The translations under genes were made by a program, and so were the position numbers. The notes under the pieces were generated by a model. It did no database searches and was not told the DNA's origin. It saw only the letters and a program-made list of their open reading frames with translations. Source: Candidatus Pelagibacter giovannonii (GTDB taxonomy: Bacteria; Pseudomonadota; Alphaproteobacteria; Pelagibacterales; Pelagibacteraceae). Taken from it: DNA of 64,000 nt. The stretch is taken from NCBI RefSeq assembly GCF_012276695.1, contig NZ_CP038852.1:1240001-1304000 (forward strand), given 5' to 3'. Positions 17,668 through 26,397 of this stretch are shown piece by piece; the first letter of the stretch is position 1; each line of letters opens with the position of its first letter.

Positions 17668-18521
17668 TAGATAGCTCCTTTCTTTTCATGAGGTTCTAGA
17701 TTATCATAGTTCCAAAGTTTTTTCCCTGCGACTATTTTTGTCATTTTACTAACGTCAAATTTTTCACCTATCTCTGCAACTTTTAATTTCCTTTTTAACC
17801 AATCTTGATCACTAGCTGATAAATCAGCTGGCACAGCATCACTTCCAAATGATCCTATTTTTCCACCAATGAATATTGTTCCGTCATACATTGAGTCCCC
17901 TAAGTTTATTCCAACATCACCTAGAATAATAATTCTTCCTCTTTGCATCATAAAACCAGTGAATGCGCCAGCATCACCACCAACAATGATAGTTCCGCCC
18001 TTCATGTCAATTCCAGTTCTTGCACCAACACTTCCTTTGCAAATTAAATCACCACCTCTTATAGCGGCACCAAAACAAGATCCTGCATTTTTTTCTATAA
18101 CAACTTTTCCTGCCATTAAATTTTCAGCACAAGACCAGCCAACTCTACCATTAATTCTAACAGTTGGTCCATCACAAGAACCCATACCAAAATAACCCAA
18201 ACTTCCTTCAAAAATTAAGTTTAATTTATTCAAAATACCAACACCTAAACTATGTTTTCCTTGAGGGTTTTTAATAACAATTGTTCCAAAACCTTGGCTC
18301 ATTAAATTGTCAATCTCTTTATTGGCCTCTGGAGCTGACATTTCTTTAACATCTAGCTCTGTTCTTTTATTAAAATCTACATCATAAGTTCCAAAATAAT
18401 AAAGATTTTCACCTTCATCAGGATTAAAAAACTTTTGCTGTGTTCTTCCTGTTAAAACTTCTGTGTGCATACCCATTGACTGGGCCTTAGTTTTCTTTTC
18501 TGTAGTCTTTAAATTTGCCAT
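17667..18521 (-). CDS. glxC: GXGXG-domain subunit (GlxC type)
   Basis: A 284-residue beta-helix subunit homologous to the glutamate-synthase C-terminal domain, with repeats such as VRINGRVGWSCAENLMAG, VVIEKNAGSCFGAAIRGG and TIIVGGDAGAFTGFMMQRG. It is about 55 residues longer at the N-terminus than its paralogue MgsB. The ATG at 18521 is preceded by GGAGAGGTAAAAG and overlaps the upstream amidotransferase gene by 13 bp. Its tight linkage to GlxB- and GlxD-like genes supports a three-subunit complex. Confidence 0.82.
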   Translation of the reverse strand: MANLKTTEKKTKAQSMGMHTEVLTGRTQQKFFNPDEGENLYYFGTYDVDFNKRTELDVKEMSAPEANKEIDNLMSQGFGTIVIKNPQGKHSLGVGILNKLNLIFEGSLGYFGMGSCDGPTVRINGRVGWSCAENLMAGKVVIEKNAGSCFGAAIRGGDLICKGSVGARTGIDMKGGTIIVGGDAGAFTGFMMQRGRIIILGDVGINLGDSMYDGTIFIGGKIGSFGSDAVPADLSASDQDWLKRKLKVAEIGEKFDVSKMTKIVAGKKLWNYDNLEPHEKKGAI

Positions 18522-19453
18522 ACTTTTACCTCTCCATCAAATGGATCATATGTATCTATCTCTTGCGGTAGAACTGATCTGATTGCTATTTCTTCTGAAC
18601 CCATTGCCACTAAATCATCAGATTCATAAAGAACCAAAGGTTTTGCAGCCATAGTATCTTTTGCCATTCCTAAAGAATCTTTAGTTGCAACAAAATATGT
18701 AAAAACTCCATCAAGACCTGTTAAAGAAGCCTTCATTCCTTCTTCAAGAGATGCGCCTTCCCTCATTTTTTGAGCAATATAAACGGCGATTAATTCTGAA
18801 TCACATTCAGACATAAATCTCATGCCTTTATTTTCAAGCATTCTTCTATTATTCCAGTAGTTAGTTAATTGACCGTTATGAACCACAGAAACATCACTAA
18901 AAGGATAACCCCAAAAAGGGTGAGCAGATTTAATATCAACACCTGACTCTGTAGCCATTCTAGCATGACCAATTGCATGTGTTCCAACCAATTTATCTAA
19001 ACTATATCTATCACAAACCATTTTAGCATTACCTAGATCTTTAATTACCTCTAATGATTTTCCCATGGAAAGAATTTCAACACCTGGAATGCTTTCTATC
19101 TTTTGTGAAAACTCTAATAGATCCCTTACATCATAAGTAAGTTCATATCTCAAAGAGTAGGGTAGAATTCTTTCTTCTTTAACTATTTTGGCACCTAACT
19201 CAGATAAATACTGATCAACAATTTTCTTTCTTTGATCGTATACAGAAACATCCTCCATTATTGATGAACTTCCTTCACCAACATTTTCTCCAACTTTAAA
19301 ACGCATGATAAAGTTTTTACCATCCGTATCTCCATACAAAGCATAACCTGTAGAATCTTCCCCTCTATGTTTTAAAGCTTGAAGCATTCCTTGTAGTTCA
19401 CTTCCTACATTTGATGATTTACCTCTATGTATTAATCCCGCTATTCCACACAT
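18509..19453 (-). CDS. glxB: Class II glutamine amidotransferase (GlxB type)
   Basis: A 314-residue Ntn-type amidotransferase beginning Met-Cys-Gly-Ile-Ala, so Cys2 is the nucleophile after Met removal. GIGHARMATESG-like sequence (AIGHARMATESGVDIKSAHPFWG) and VVHNGQLTNYWNNRRML are the glutamine-binding motifs. It should supply ammonia, or an amine, from glutamine or a glutamyl-amide to the FMN subunit. It lies between glnT and glxC in the same operon and is better conserved in its middle region than the mgsA copy. Confidence 0.83.
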   Translation of the reverse strand: MCGIAGLIHRGKSSNVGSELQGMLQALKHRGEDSTGYALYGDTDGKNFIMRFKVGENVGEGSSSIMEDVSVYDQRKKIVDQYLSELGAKIVKEERILPYSLRYELTYDVRDLLEFSQKIESIPGVEILSMGKSLEVIKDLGNAKMVCDRYSLDKLVGTHAIGHARMATESGVDIKSAHPFWGYPFSDVSVVHNGQLTNYWNNRRMLENKGMRFMSECDSELIAVYIAQKMREGASLEEGMKASLTGLDGVFTYFVATKDSLGMAKDTMAAKPLVLYESDDLVAMGSEEIAIRSVLPQEIDTYDPFDGEVKVWQI

Positions 19454-19477
19454 ATATTTCCCCTATTTTATTAAAGA

Positions 19478-20947
19478 TTACGGTAGACAGTCTAGATAAG
19501 TATCTAGATCCCACTGAGTTGTTGCACCTAGAAATCTTTCCCATTCATCATTTTTATACCAATGGAAAACTTTATACATCTCATCTGGCATAGCTGATTT
19601 AATAACCTCATCTTCTTCTAAACGATTTAAGGCTTCACCAAGACTTAAAGGTAATTTTTTAACTTTTTTACCAGCTGCCTGAGCATCATACATACTTCGA
19701 GACTCTGGTTTTCCCGGATCAATATTATTTGTTATTCCATCATCAAAACATTTCAATAATCCTGAACCCATCAAGTATGGATTATGCATTGAGTCAACAG
19801 AACGATATTCAAATCTGCCAGGAGCAGAAACTCTTAAACCACAAGTTCTGTTTTGAAATCCCCAGTCAGCATAAACAGGCGCCCAAAATCCTGTATCCCA
19901 TAATCTTCTATAAGAGTTTACTGTTGAAGATCCAATTGCTGTTAACGCACCCAAATGTTTCATTACACCACCAATTGCTTTTAATCCAACCTTACCTGGT
20001 AACTGAATATCATTAGTATCTGGCATAAAATAATTAGTTCCACCTTCAACATAAGTAAAAACATCGTCCATCGCTGGAATAGATTTATGAGATAATTTAT
20101 TAATTCTATCTTTTCCACCTTTCCATAACGACATATTCGTATGACAACCACTCGCTGATACACCCATAAAAGGTTTTGTCATAAAGCAAGCTATCAAATT
20201 AAATTCTCTAGCAACTTGTGCACAAATTTGTCTATAAGTTGAAAGTCTATCTGCGTTTCTTAAAACATCATCGTACATCCAGTTTAATTCTAATTGTCCA
20301 GGTGCGTCTTCGTGATCACCTTGAATCATATCAAAGCCCATCGCTCTAGCGTATTCAAAAACTTTCATAAATACAGGTCTTAGAGATTCAAATTGATCTA
20401 TGTGATAACAATAAGGTTTAGAAAAACCTTTACCTGTTGGAGACCCATCTTCATTTTTAGTCAACCACATCATTTCAGGCTCAGTTCCAACTCTTAATTG
20501 ATAACCGTGTTTCTTTTTAAATTCTTGAGCATGTATTCTTAAATTTCCACGGCAATCAGAAGTTAAATGAGCACCTGGATTATCTCTTTCTTCTCTATTT
20601 CTAAAGCAAGTAACGAACACCCTTGCAACTTTTTTATCCCAAGGAAGCTGACAAAATGTTTCAGGATCAGGTATGCCAACTAGTTCTTTAGCTTCTGGCC
20701 CATAACCAATATAATCTCCATGACGATCAACAAATAAGTTAGCTGTAGCACCATAAACTAATTGAAACCCTTTTTCACAAGTTCTTTCCCAATGATCAGT
20801 AGGAATACCTTTTCCCACAACTCTTCCAGTTACAGAAATAAATTGAAAAAATATATACTCAACACCTAGTTCGTTAATTTTAGCTCTAACTTGTTTTACT
20901 AATTTGTCTCTACCAGGCTGTCTAACGTGTCTGTCTAAATCTGTCAT
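19478..20947 (-). CDS. glnT: Type III glutamine synthetase-like protein (GlnT)
   Basis: A 489-residue GS-fold enzyme, about 48 residues longer than the gmaS candidate. GS elements include VGTEPEMMW (metal ligands), QGDHEDAPGQLELNW, SGCHTNMSLW, NSYRRLWDTGFWAP and RFEYRSVDSMHNPY. The NSYRR segment differs from the NAPPTKSG of GmaS, which may reflect a different amine substrate. It heads the operon glnT-glxB-glxC-glxD-unknown with a strong GGGGGAGAG ribosome binding site. It may assimilate ammonia into glutamine or act on another small amine. Confidence 0.8.
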   Translation of the reverse strand: MTDLDRHVRQPGRDKLVKQVRAKINELGVEYIFFQFISVTGRVVGKGIPTDHWERTCEKGFQLVYGATANLFVDRHGDYIGYGPEAKELVGIPDPETFCQLPWDKKVARVFVTCFRNREERDNPGAHLTSDCRGNLRIHAQEFKKKHGYQLRVGTEPEMMWLTKNEDGSPTGKGFSKPYCYHIDQFESLRPVFMKVFEYARAMGFDMIQGDHEDAPGQLELNWMYDDVLRNADRLSTYRQICAQVAREFNLIACFMTKPFMGVSASGCHTNMSLWKGGKDRINKLSHKSIPAMDDVFTYVEGGTNYFMPDTNDIQLPGKVGLKAIGGVMKHLGALTAIGSSTVNSYRRLWDTGFWAPVYADWGFQNRTCGLRVSAPGRFEYRSVDSMHNPYLMGSGLLKCFDDGITNNIDPGKPESRSMYDAQAAGKKVKKLPLSLGEALNRLEEDEVIKSAMPDEMYKVFHWYKNDEWERFLGATTQWDLDTYLDCLP

Positions 20948-21119
20948 TATCTCTCCCCCTAATGAATTCTAATACTTGAACCCTAGCTGAAAATTATATT
21001 AGTGTCTAGGCATCTTGATTATAATAAATATATATAATTTGTATAACTACTATGAGCTATTACATGTATAAGTTGTGTAAATAAAATTGTTTTGATTTTA
21101 ATTTAATTTAAATTTTTTC
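20948..21119 (-). promoter_or_regulatory. Promoter region of the glnT operon
   Basis: This 172-bp gap upstream of glnT holds a perfect - strand TATAAT at 21018-21023 with a weak TTATAC 17 bp upstream, which would give a leader of about 60 nt. GGGGGAGAG lies just before the start codon. A short inverted repeat, CCTAG and CTAGG, flanks the predicted leader start. I see no open frame and no known riboswitch in it. The copy of the TTGCTTAAATAAGCA site is not present here. Confidence 0.5.
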
Positions 21120-22448
21120 TTAGCTCCACGGGAATGGACTATTCGAGGTAGGGTGAAGCTCTCCTTTTTCATAACGATCAAATCTAAAAGGTTTTAATAA
21201 TTCACTTTCAGTTCCAAGAATTTCTTGTGCAACAAGTTCACCGACACCAATCATTTTGTATCCATGATTTGCATCAGCAATCATATAAACATTTTCTAAA
21301 AACCTATCAAAGATAGGAAAATTGTCAGGTGTCATACATCCTAAGCCACCTGATGGTCCTTTTCTATACAAACCTGATTTACCTTCAAATCTCTTATGAC
21401 AATGTGCTAAAGCTGAACACCACATATCATTAAATGATTCTGTGGTTTGAAACTCAGGTGAATCTATTCCATATGGATCTATGTTTATCTTATCAAAATG
21501 TTTATCTACTATGTATGGAGAGGTTCCACCTTGAACACCAAGACCTTCAATATCTGGCTTATAATAAATTCCCCAAAGCTCATCTGTTATTAATTTTTTA
21601 GTTGTATCAGAATATAATGGGGCTGTAGAATCAACATGCATTACAGGAGGCTGACCACCGTCATTCATTTTTAAAAAGTCTTTATCAACACCAATAACAC
21701 CTTCTTGTAACATCCAATATTTCCACATATCCTCTTTATGAAATTTTCCATCTTGTCCTTTAATATTAGCAACTTTTGGAAGTTCTAACATGTTCCAAAA
21801 ATCTCTAACCCAAGGACCAGCACCAACGACTACCTGTTCGCACTCAATAATTCCTTTGTCTGTCTCAACACCATTAACTGCTTTACTAGTACTACTTTTT
21901 TTAAAGCCTGTAACCGTAACACCCTTAATAATATTAACTCCGTTTGTATTAGTTTTTTCTTCTAGAGCTTTTATAGAAGCTTTGTTGAATGCATAACCAC
22001 CTTTTTTTTCATGTAATACGGATGTAATTCCTGTTGCTTGCCAATCGTCAAACATACCCTTCATATATTTAGTACATTCTTTTTCACCTTCTATAAATTC
22101 TGATTCATATCCAATAGCTTTTTGTTGTTCATATATTGTAGCAACATCTTCGTGCATAACTTCAGGAGATATTTGTAAATACCCAACAGCATTATATTTC
22201 CAAGCCTTAGGATCACTTTCCCAGACAGAAACTGAGTGAGCCATTAATTCTCTCATAGCAGGTTGGAAATAATTATTTCTTATAACGCCACAAGCTATTC
22301 CACTGGCACCCGCTGCAGTATCTTTTTTTTCAAGAATTACAATGTCACCAGGGTTTTTATAAGTCTCAGAAAGTTTCCAGGCTGTGCTTAGCCCATGAAT
22401 TCCGCCACCGATGATTACTACTTTTGCTTTAGTTGGTAGTGTTGACAT
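21120..22448 (-). CDS. FAD-dependent oxidoreductase of the DAO/sarcosine oxidase beta-like family
   Basis: A 442-residue flavoprotein. VVIIGGGIHGLSTAW near the N-terminus is the FAD dinucleotide fold, followed by GASGIACGVIRNNYFQPAM, and the C-terminus has ADANHGYKMIGVGE, the usual FAD-contacting end of this family. Members oxidise N-methylated or secondary amino acids such as sarcosine, glycine or dimethylglycine. It is upstream of glnT in the same direction, separated by 172 bp, and has its own promoter region with the putative operator. It lacks the partner subunits of the heterotetrameric enzyme, so it probably acts alone. Confidence 0.8.
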   Translation of the reverse strand: MSTLPTKAKVVIIGGGIHGLSTAWKLSETYKNPGDIVILEKKDTAAGASGIACGVIRNNYFQPAMRELMAHSVSVWESDPKAWKYNAVGYLQISPEVMHEDVATIYEQQKAIGYESEFIEGEKECTKYMKGMFDDWQATGITSVLHEKKGGYAFNKASIKALEEKTNTNGVNIIKGVTVTGFKKSSTSKAVNGVETDKGIIECEQVVVGAGPWVRDFWNMLELPKVANIKGQDGKFHKEDMWKYWMLQEGVIGVDKDFLKMNDGGQPPVMHVDSTAPLYSDTTKKLITDELWGIYYKPDIEGLGVQGGTSPYIVDKHFDKINIDPYGIDSPEFQTTESFNDMWCSALAHCHKRFEGKSGLYRKGPSGGLGCMTPDNFPIFDRFLENVYMIADANHGYKMIGVGELVAQEILGTESELLKPFRFDRYEKGELHPTSNSPFPWS

Positions 22449-22533
22449 ATTTAAACTCTATTCCTCTGAAGATCAATTAATAGGATTATTTTTATAACAA
22501 AAAAATATATATATAAAATAGTAACTTAGTGAG

Positions 22534-22549
22534 TTGCTTAAATAAGCAT
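22534..22549. promoter_or_regulatory. Second copy of the near-palindromic putative operator
   Basis: TTGCTTAAATAAGCAT, sharing 15 consecutive bases with the site at 15770-15785. It lies 86-101 bp upstream of the FAD oxidase start and touches the 3' end of the MarR-like regulator gene. Both sites lie upstream of - strand genes with possible roles in amine or nitrogen use. Confidence 0.55.
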
Positions 22550-22897
22550 TTAATAGCTGATATTTTTAAGTGTATTCAGATAATCATTAAATTCTTTAAT
22601 GAACGTTTCACTGGGCCTAATATTTTTTATTCGCTGATCAGTTGAAGTTTTTTCTAAAAAAAAGAATCCTTTAATACATGCTTCATTAATTATCAAAGCT
22701 GCTTTTGGTCTAGAGGTTTTAAAAAGTCTTGTTTTCAATTCTTCTACTGAAAGCTTTTCATTGACCTTATATGCATGCATTACTAACAGCATCAAATGGT
22801 AATGAGAGGGTGATTTTCTAAAAAAATAGTTGCTTGAAGTATGAGACTTTTTAACTTGGTCTTCCCAGAAATCTAAAAGAGTTTTTTCTTGATCCAT
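22550..22897 (-). CDS. MarR-like winged-helix transcriptional regulator
   Basis: A 115-residue protein. The stretch EELKTRLFKTSRPKAALIINEACIKG can be read as the DNA-recognition helix pair, and FFFLEKTSTDQRIKNIRPSE as the wing, with the D-x-R spacing typical of MarR-family proteins before a final helix. It starts 8 bp after tdm, so it is made from the same transcript, and its 3' end abuts a near-palindromic site in front of the FAD oxidase. A role in sensing methylated amines or nitrogen status is inferred from position. It is short for MarR (usually about 140). Confidence 0.65.
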   Translation of the reverse strand: MDQEKTLLDFWEDQVKKSHTSSNYFFRKSPSHYHLMLLVMHAYKVNEKLSVEELKTRLFKTSRPKAALIINEACIKGFFFLEKTSTDQRIKNIRPSETFIKEFNDYLNTLKNISY

Positions 22898-22905
22898 AAT
22901 ATTAT

Positions 22906-25233
22906 CTAAGCTTTAACTCTAGATTTTGTTGGATCGTAGAATGGAAATGGTACGACTTTAGCAATAATTCTTTTTTGGTGCCCATCAAGTTTTCCTATTT
23001 CTACTTTCGATCCTATTTCGGAATACTTAACATCAATTCTGCATAGCGCAATATTTTTTCCAAGTTTTGGGGACAACATTCCACTTGTTATTACACCAAC
23101 TTGACCTCGACCTATATAAACATTGTCACCATGCGCCGCAGGTTCGTGTCCATCCAATTCTAAGCCAACTAATTTCTTTTGTGGGTTTGCTTTTCTTTTA
23201 ATTAATTCTTCCTTACCTATAAAATCATCTTCTTTAGTTTTAAGTGGAACTGTAAAGCCAATACCTGCTTCAAATGGATCTGTTTGATCGTCAAACTCAT
23301 AGCCATAAAAGATTAGACCAGCTTCAATACGAAGCATGTCTAAAGCTTCTAAGCCTAATGGAGTAATATCAAACTCTTTACCAGCTTCCCAAACTTTATC
23401 CCAAACCTCTGCAGCATCTTTTGGATGACACCATATCTCATAACCAAGTTCACCCGTATAACCTGTTCTTGAAATAACAATTGGCGTTCCTGTTTCATGA
23501 TCTATTCTTGCAATATTAAATCTAAACCATTCAAGTTCAGTGATCGATGGCTGTATTGGTGGTGTCCATACAAATTTTTCTAAAATTTTTCTACTGTTTG
23601 GACCTTGAACTGCAATGTTATGTATATGATCTGTTGCAGATTTAATCCAAACTTTATAATTTTTCTTTTTAGCTTGTTCTTTTAACCATTCACCGCTGTA
23701 TTCATCTCCACCAATCCATCTAAAATTATCTTGTCCTAATTTAAATAAAGTACCATCATCTAACATGCAGCCATTTTCATAACACATGGCTGTATAAACA
23801 ACTTGCCCAACTGATAATTTTTTTACATTTCTAGTAAGCGTGTATTGCATTAAATTTTCTGCATCGGGTCCAAGAATTTCAAACTTTCTAAGAGGTGATA
23901 AGTCTGTTGCAATCGCACTTTCTCTACAAGCCGAATATTCTTTTATAGTTCCTGAATTTGTAAAATTATTAGCAAGCCAAAAACCTTTATACTCAACAAA
24001 ATTTCTTGTCAGTTCTGAAGTTTTTTTATGGAAACCTGTTTCTTGAGTTAGTTTTGGTTCAGAGTCTGTTTTCATTCTAAATGCTATTGCCTTTGAATAC
24101 TTTTTTTCCTTTGAATAAGTCCTAACAAATATATCGGTGGGATTCCAGCCATTTGCAGCATCAACATCACAAGGACAAGCAGAAGATATGCATGTTAGAT
24201 TTTTTAATGCTCTAAATAAAACGTAATCTCCTGGTCTCGACCAAGGCTCATCAAAAGTTGCAACATTATTTTCATCAATTCCTGTGTTAAAAAAAAGGTT
24301 TATAGCAGACCAGCTTTTACGAGAATTGATGTCATATTTTTCCAAACCTTTATTAAAATTATCTGTACAATTAATATGCCCCATATAACCCATATCTTCA
24401 TAATATTTTGAGGTACAAGCAAGGTTGAATGTATCGTGTCTTCCAACGGTATCTCTTACAACTTCAACCATAGCTTCATGATCACCATCATAAAACTTTG
24501 AAAATAAACCAGGTCCAGGGTAAGCACTACCCATAAAGGTTCGTGTTGCTTTATCATCAATAATACTTTCAATTCCATCATTTAATTTTTGTGTATCAAA
24601 AGCTAAAAAATCTGAACATTGTCTTCCACCTGGATCAATTATTTGAATATATTCACCAGCCTTAACACTATAAGTCTCTGCAGTTCTTCTTTTAACAAGC
24701 TGCTCTATAATCGGGTCACTTAATGGATCTGGTAAAATGAATTGTTCATCTGTTTCTATAAATTTAGCCTTAGATAAAAAAATTGTTAAATCTGTTGGTG
24801 GATTCTGCTCATGAACATTCATAGCACCGCCAGGAGCTGCAATCATAACTATACATTTGTCTTTTGAAGTTAGCGTAATTTTTTCACCCATTACACAATC
24901 ATTATTAAAAATAATTGATGCCTTAGCATTGTGTAACTCTAAGTTTTTTTTCTTTAAAATTTTTGAAATTTTTTCATCATTAGAAATAGTTTTTTTTGAA
25001 AAATCTGCGTTAGAATTTTCTTTTAAACTTAAAATAGATAAATCAGATTTACCATGTGAATTGAAAACAACTACTTCACAAATTTGCTGTCCCTCATCAT
25101 TAATAATTTCTATTTTGTCTTCTGGTAAAACTTCTATTAATGATAGGCCACCACCTTTTACAAAATATTTTTCAACTCCTGGTGGCAAAGTTCTTAAACC
25201 AGGATTTTTAATATCTTTACTAGTATGTAGCAT
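22906..25233 (-). CDS. tdm: Trimethylamine N-oxide demethylase (Tdm)
   Basis: A 775-residue fusion of an N-terminal DUF1989-type part and a C-terminal THF-binding GcvT part (about residues 405-770), the architecture of Methylocella Tdm, which splits TMAO into dimethylamine and formaldehyde. The DUF1989 part appears duplicated: a degenerate copy at about 13-150 and a copy at about 185-375 holding GGRQCSDFLAF and Cys273, Cys289, Cys348, Cys353 and Cys355 as candidate metal ligands. Asp208 in GGRQCSDF may be the catalytic Asp reported for the family. It is divergent from tmoX, which supports TMAO as substrate. Other GcvT fusions are possible but fit less well. Confidence 0.85.
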   Translation of the reverse strand: MLHTSKDIKNPGLRTLPPGVEKYFVKGGGLSLIEVLPEDKIEIINDEGQQICEVVVFNSHGKSDLSILSLKENSNADFSKKTISNDEKISKILKKKNLELHNAKASIIFNNDCVMGEKITLTSKDKCIVMIAAPGGAMNVHEQNPPTDLTIFLSKAKFIETDEQFILPDPLSDPIIEQLVKRRTAETYSVKAGEYIQIIDPGGRQCSDFLAFDTQKLNDGIESIIDDKATRTFMGSAYPGPGLFSKFYDGDHEAMVEVVRDTVGRHDTFNLACTSKYYEDMGYMGHINCTDNFNKGLEKYDINSRKSWSAINLFFNTGIDENNVATFDEPWSRPGDYVLFRALKNLTCISSACPCDVDAANGWNPTDIFVRTYSKEKKYSKAIAFRMKTDSEPKLTQETGFHKKTSELTRNFVEYKGFWLANNFTNSGTIKEYSACRESAIATDLSPLRKFEILGPDAENLMQYTLTRNVKKLSVGQVVYTAMCYENGCMLDDGTLFKLGQDNFRWIGGDEYSGEWLKEQAKKKNYKVWIKSATDHIHNIAVQGPNSRKILEKFVWTPPIQPSITELEWFRFNIARIDHETGTPIVISRTGYTGELGYEIWCHPKDAAEVWDKVWEAGKEFDITPLGLEALDMLRIEAGLIFYGYEFDDQTDPFEAGIGFTVPLKTKEDDFIGKEELIKRKANPQKKLVGLELDGHEPAAHGDNVYIGRGQVGVITSGMLSPKLGKNIALCRIDVKYSEIGSKVEIGKLDGHQKRIIAKVVPFPFYDPTKSRVKA

Positions 25234-25349
25234 TGTCAGTATAAATTTTAATAATTTAGGTTTAGCTTAATATAATCATAGGGGATTGACTATAAATTTA
25301 ATAAGTGAGAACATAAGTTATTAAACTTAATATTGAGGGAGAGAATATA
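25234..25349. promoter_or_regulatory. Divergent control region between tdm and tmoX
   Basis: This 116-bp gap must hold promoters for both directions. On the + strand TTGACT (25286-25291) is a candidate -35; no good -10 stands at ideal spacing. Inverted repeats TAAGTT/AACTTA (25314-25319 and 25324-25329) and TTAATAA/TTATTAA (25298-25304 and 25318-25324) overlap the expected start site, and GAGGGAGAGA is the tmoX ribosome binding site. These are possible operator sites; the regulator is unknown. Confidence 0.45.
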
Positions 25350-26294
25350 ATGAAAAAAATAGTATCATTAATATCTGCCCTAGTAATTTCAGTAGTTAGT
25401 TTTGCTGGAATATCTAATGCAGCAGATAGTAAAAAACCTATCGTTATTCCAACTCATAACTGGTCAAGCCAAATTGTAATGGCTCACGTTATTGGTGGAA
25501 TTTTCGAAAGTATGGGAAATAATGTAAAATATGTAAACACAGACTCACAAGCTGTTTATGAAGCAATTCGTATCGGTGATGTAAGTTTATCTCATGAAGT
25601 ATGGGAATCTGCGTTTGGAAAATCATTCACTACAGCGCTAGACAAAGGAGGTTTGGTTGACTGGGGAGATCATGAAGCTAGAACTCTTGAAGATATGGGT
25701 TATCCAAACTGGGTTGCTGAAAAAGGACTATGTCCTGGTCTTCCAGACTGGACTGCATTAAAAAATCCAGCTTGTGCTAAAAACTTTACAACGCCTGATT
25801 CAGGTGGAAAAGGACGAATGTTAGAAGGTCCACAAAGTTGGCATGGAGATTTAATACCTCAAAGAGTTGATGCTTTAGGACTTGGAGATCTTTGGACTGT
25901 TAAATTTGCTGGAAGTGCAGATGCACTTTGGGCTGAACTTAAAGCAGCTGAAAAAGAAGGAAGAGGAACTATAATATTTAACTGGACACCAAACTTCACA
26001 GATGGTGCTGGTTTTACTTTTATAGATTTCCCTCCATATTCAGCAGGTTGTAGACCAGAAGACGGTGGTGATGGAAAATGTGGTTCGCCAGATGGTTATT
26101 TGAAAAAAGCTGTAACTGCAGACTTTCCAAAGACACATCCAGCGGCAGCAGCGGCATTTAAAAAAATGTCATTCTCTACAAGTCACATTGGTGCAATGGC
26201 TGCTTTAGTTGACCTTGACAAAATGACTCACGAAGATGCAGCTAAAAAATGGTTAGCTGACAATAAGAGTGTTTGGCAAGCTTTTACTAAATAA
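25350..26294 (+). CDS. tmoX: TMAO/quaternary amine ABC transporter substrate-binding protein
   Basis: A 314-residue OpuAC/ProX-type periplasmic protein. A signal peptide ends at about SNA-AD (residues 22-25). The mature part is Trp-rich (HNWSSQ, VWESAFG, PQSWHGD, FNWTPNF), as needed for an aromatic cage around a trimethylammonium group. Cys pairs CPGLPDWTALKNPAC and CRPEDGGDGKC may form disulfides. Its position opposite tdm and upstream of tmoWV and tmm matches TmoX, the TMAO-binding protein of marine roseobacters and SAR11. Choline or betaine are alternative ligands. Followed by a strong terminator, so it is probably expressed well above the membrane components. Confidence 0.85.
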   Translation: MKKIVSLISALVISVVSFAGISNAADSKKPIVIPTHNWSSQIVMAHVIGGIFESMGNNVKYVNTDSQAVYEAIRIGDVSLSHEVWESAFGKSFTTALDKGGLVDWGDHEARTLEDMGYPNWVAEKGLCPGLPDWTALKNPACAKNFTTPDSGGKGRMLEGPQSWHGDLIPQRVDALGLGDLWTVKFAGSADALWAELKAAEKEGRGTIIFNWTPNFTDGAGFTFIDFPPYSAGCRPEDGGDGKCGSPDGYLKKAVTADFPKTHPAAAAAFKKMSFSTSHIGAMAALVDLDKMTHEDAAKKWLADNKSVWQAFTK

Positions 26295-26313
26295 GGGTAA
26301 CAGTTAATAAATT

Positions 26314-26349
26314 GAAATCTCTCCCAACAATGTTGGGGGGGATTTTTTT
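26314..26349 (+). terminator. Strong rho-independent terminator after tmoX
   Basis: The sequence from GAAATC through CTCCCAACAATGTTGGG to GATTTTTTT folds into a long stem with CCCAAC/GTTGGG at its centre, extended by AAATC/GATTT, then a T run. It lies about 20 bp after the tmoX stop and separates tmoX from tmoWV. A second small hairpin, TGTGC-TTTC-GCACA, follows at 26356-26369. Confidence 0.85.
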
Positions 26350-26397
26350 AAAGAATGTGCTTTCGCACAAATTCAAATTACGGATCTAATTGATTAA

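Noticed and set aside
17869..18195. 108-codon + strand frame inside the GXGXG gene
   Set aside because: Antisense to glxC; the Pro/Ile-rich translation is what the complement of Gly/Asn repeat codons gives.
24857..25270. 137-codon + strand frame opposite the start of tdm
   Set aside because: Antisense to the DUF1989 part and running into the tmoX control region; no motif or ribosome binding site.
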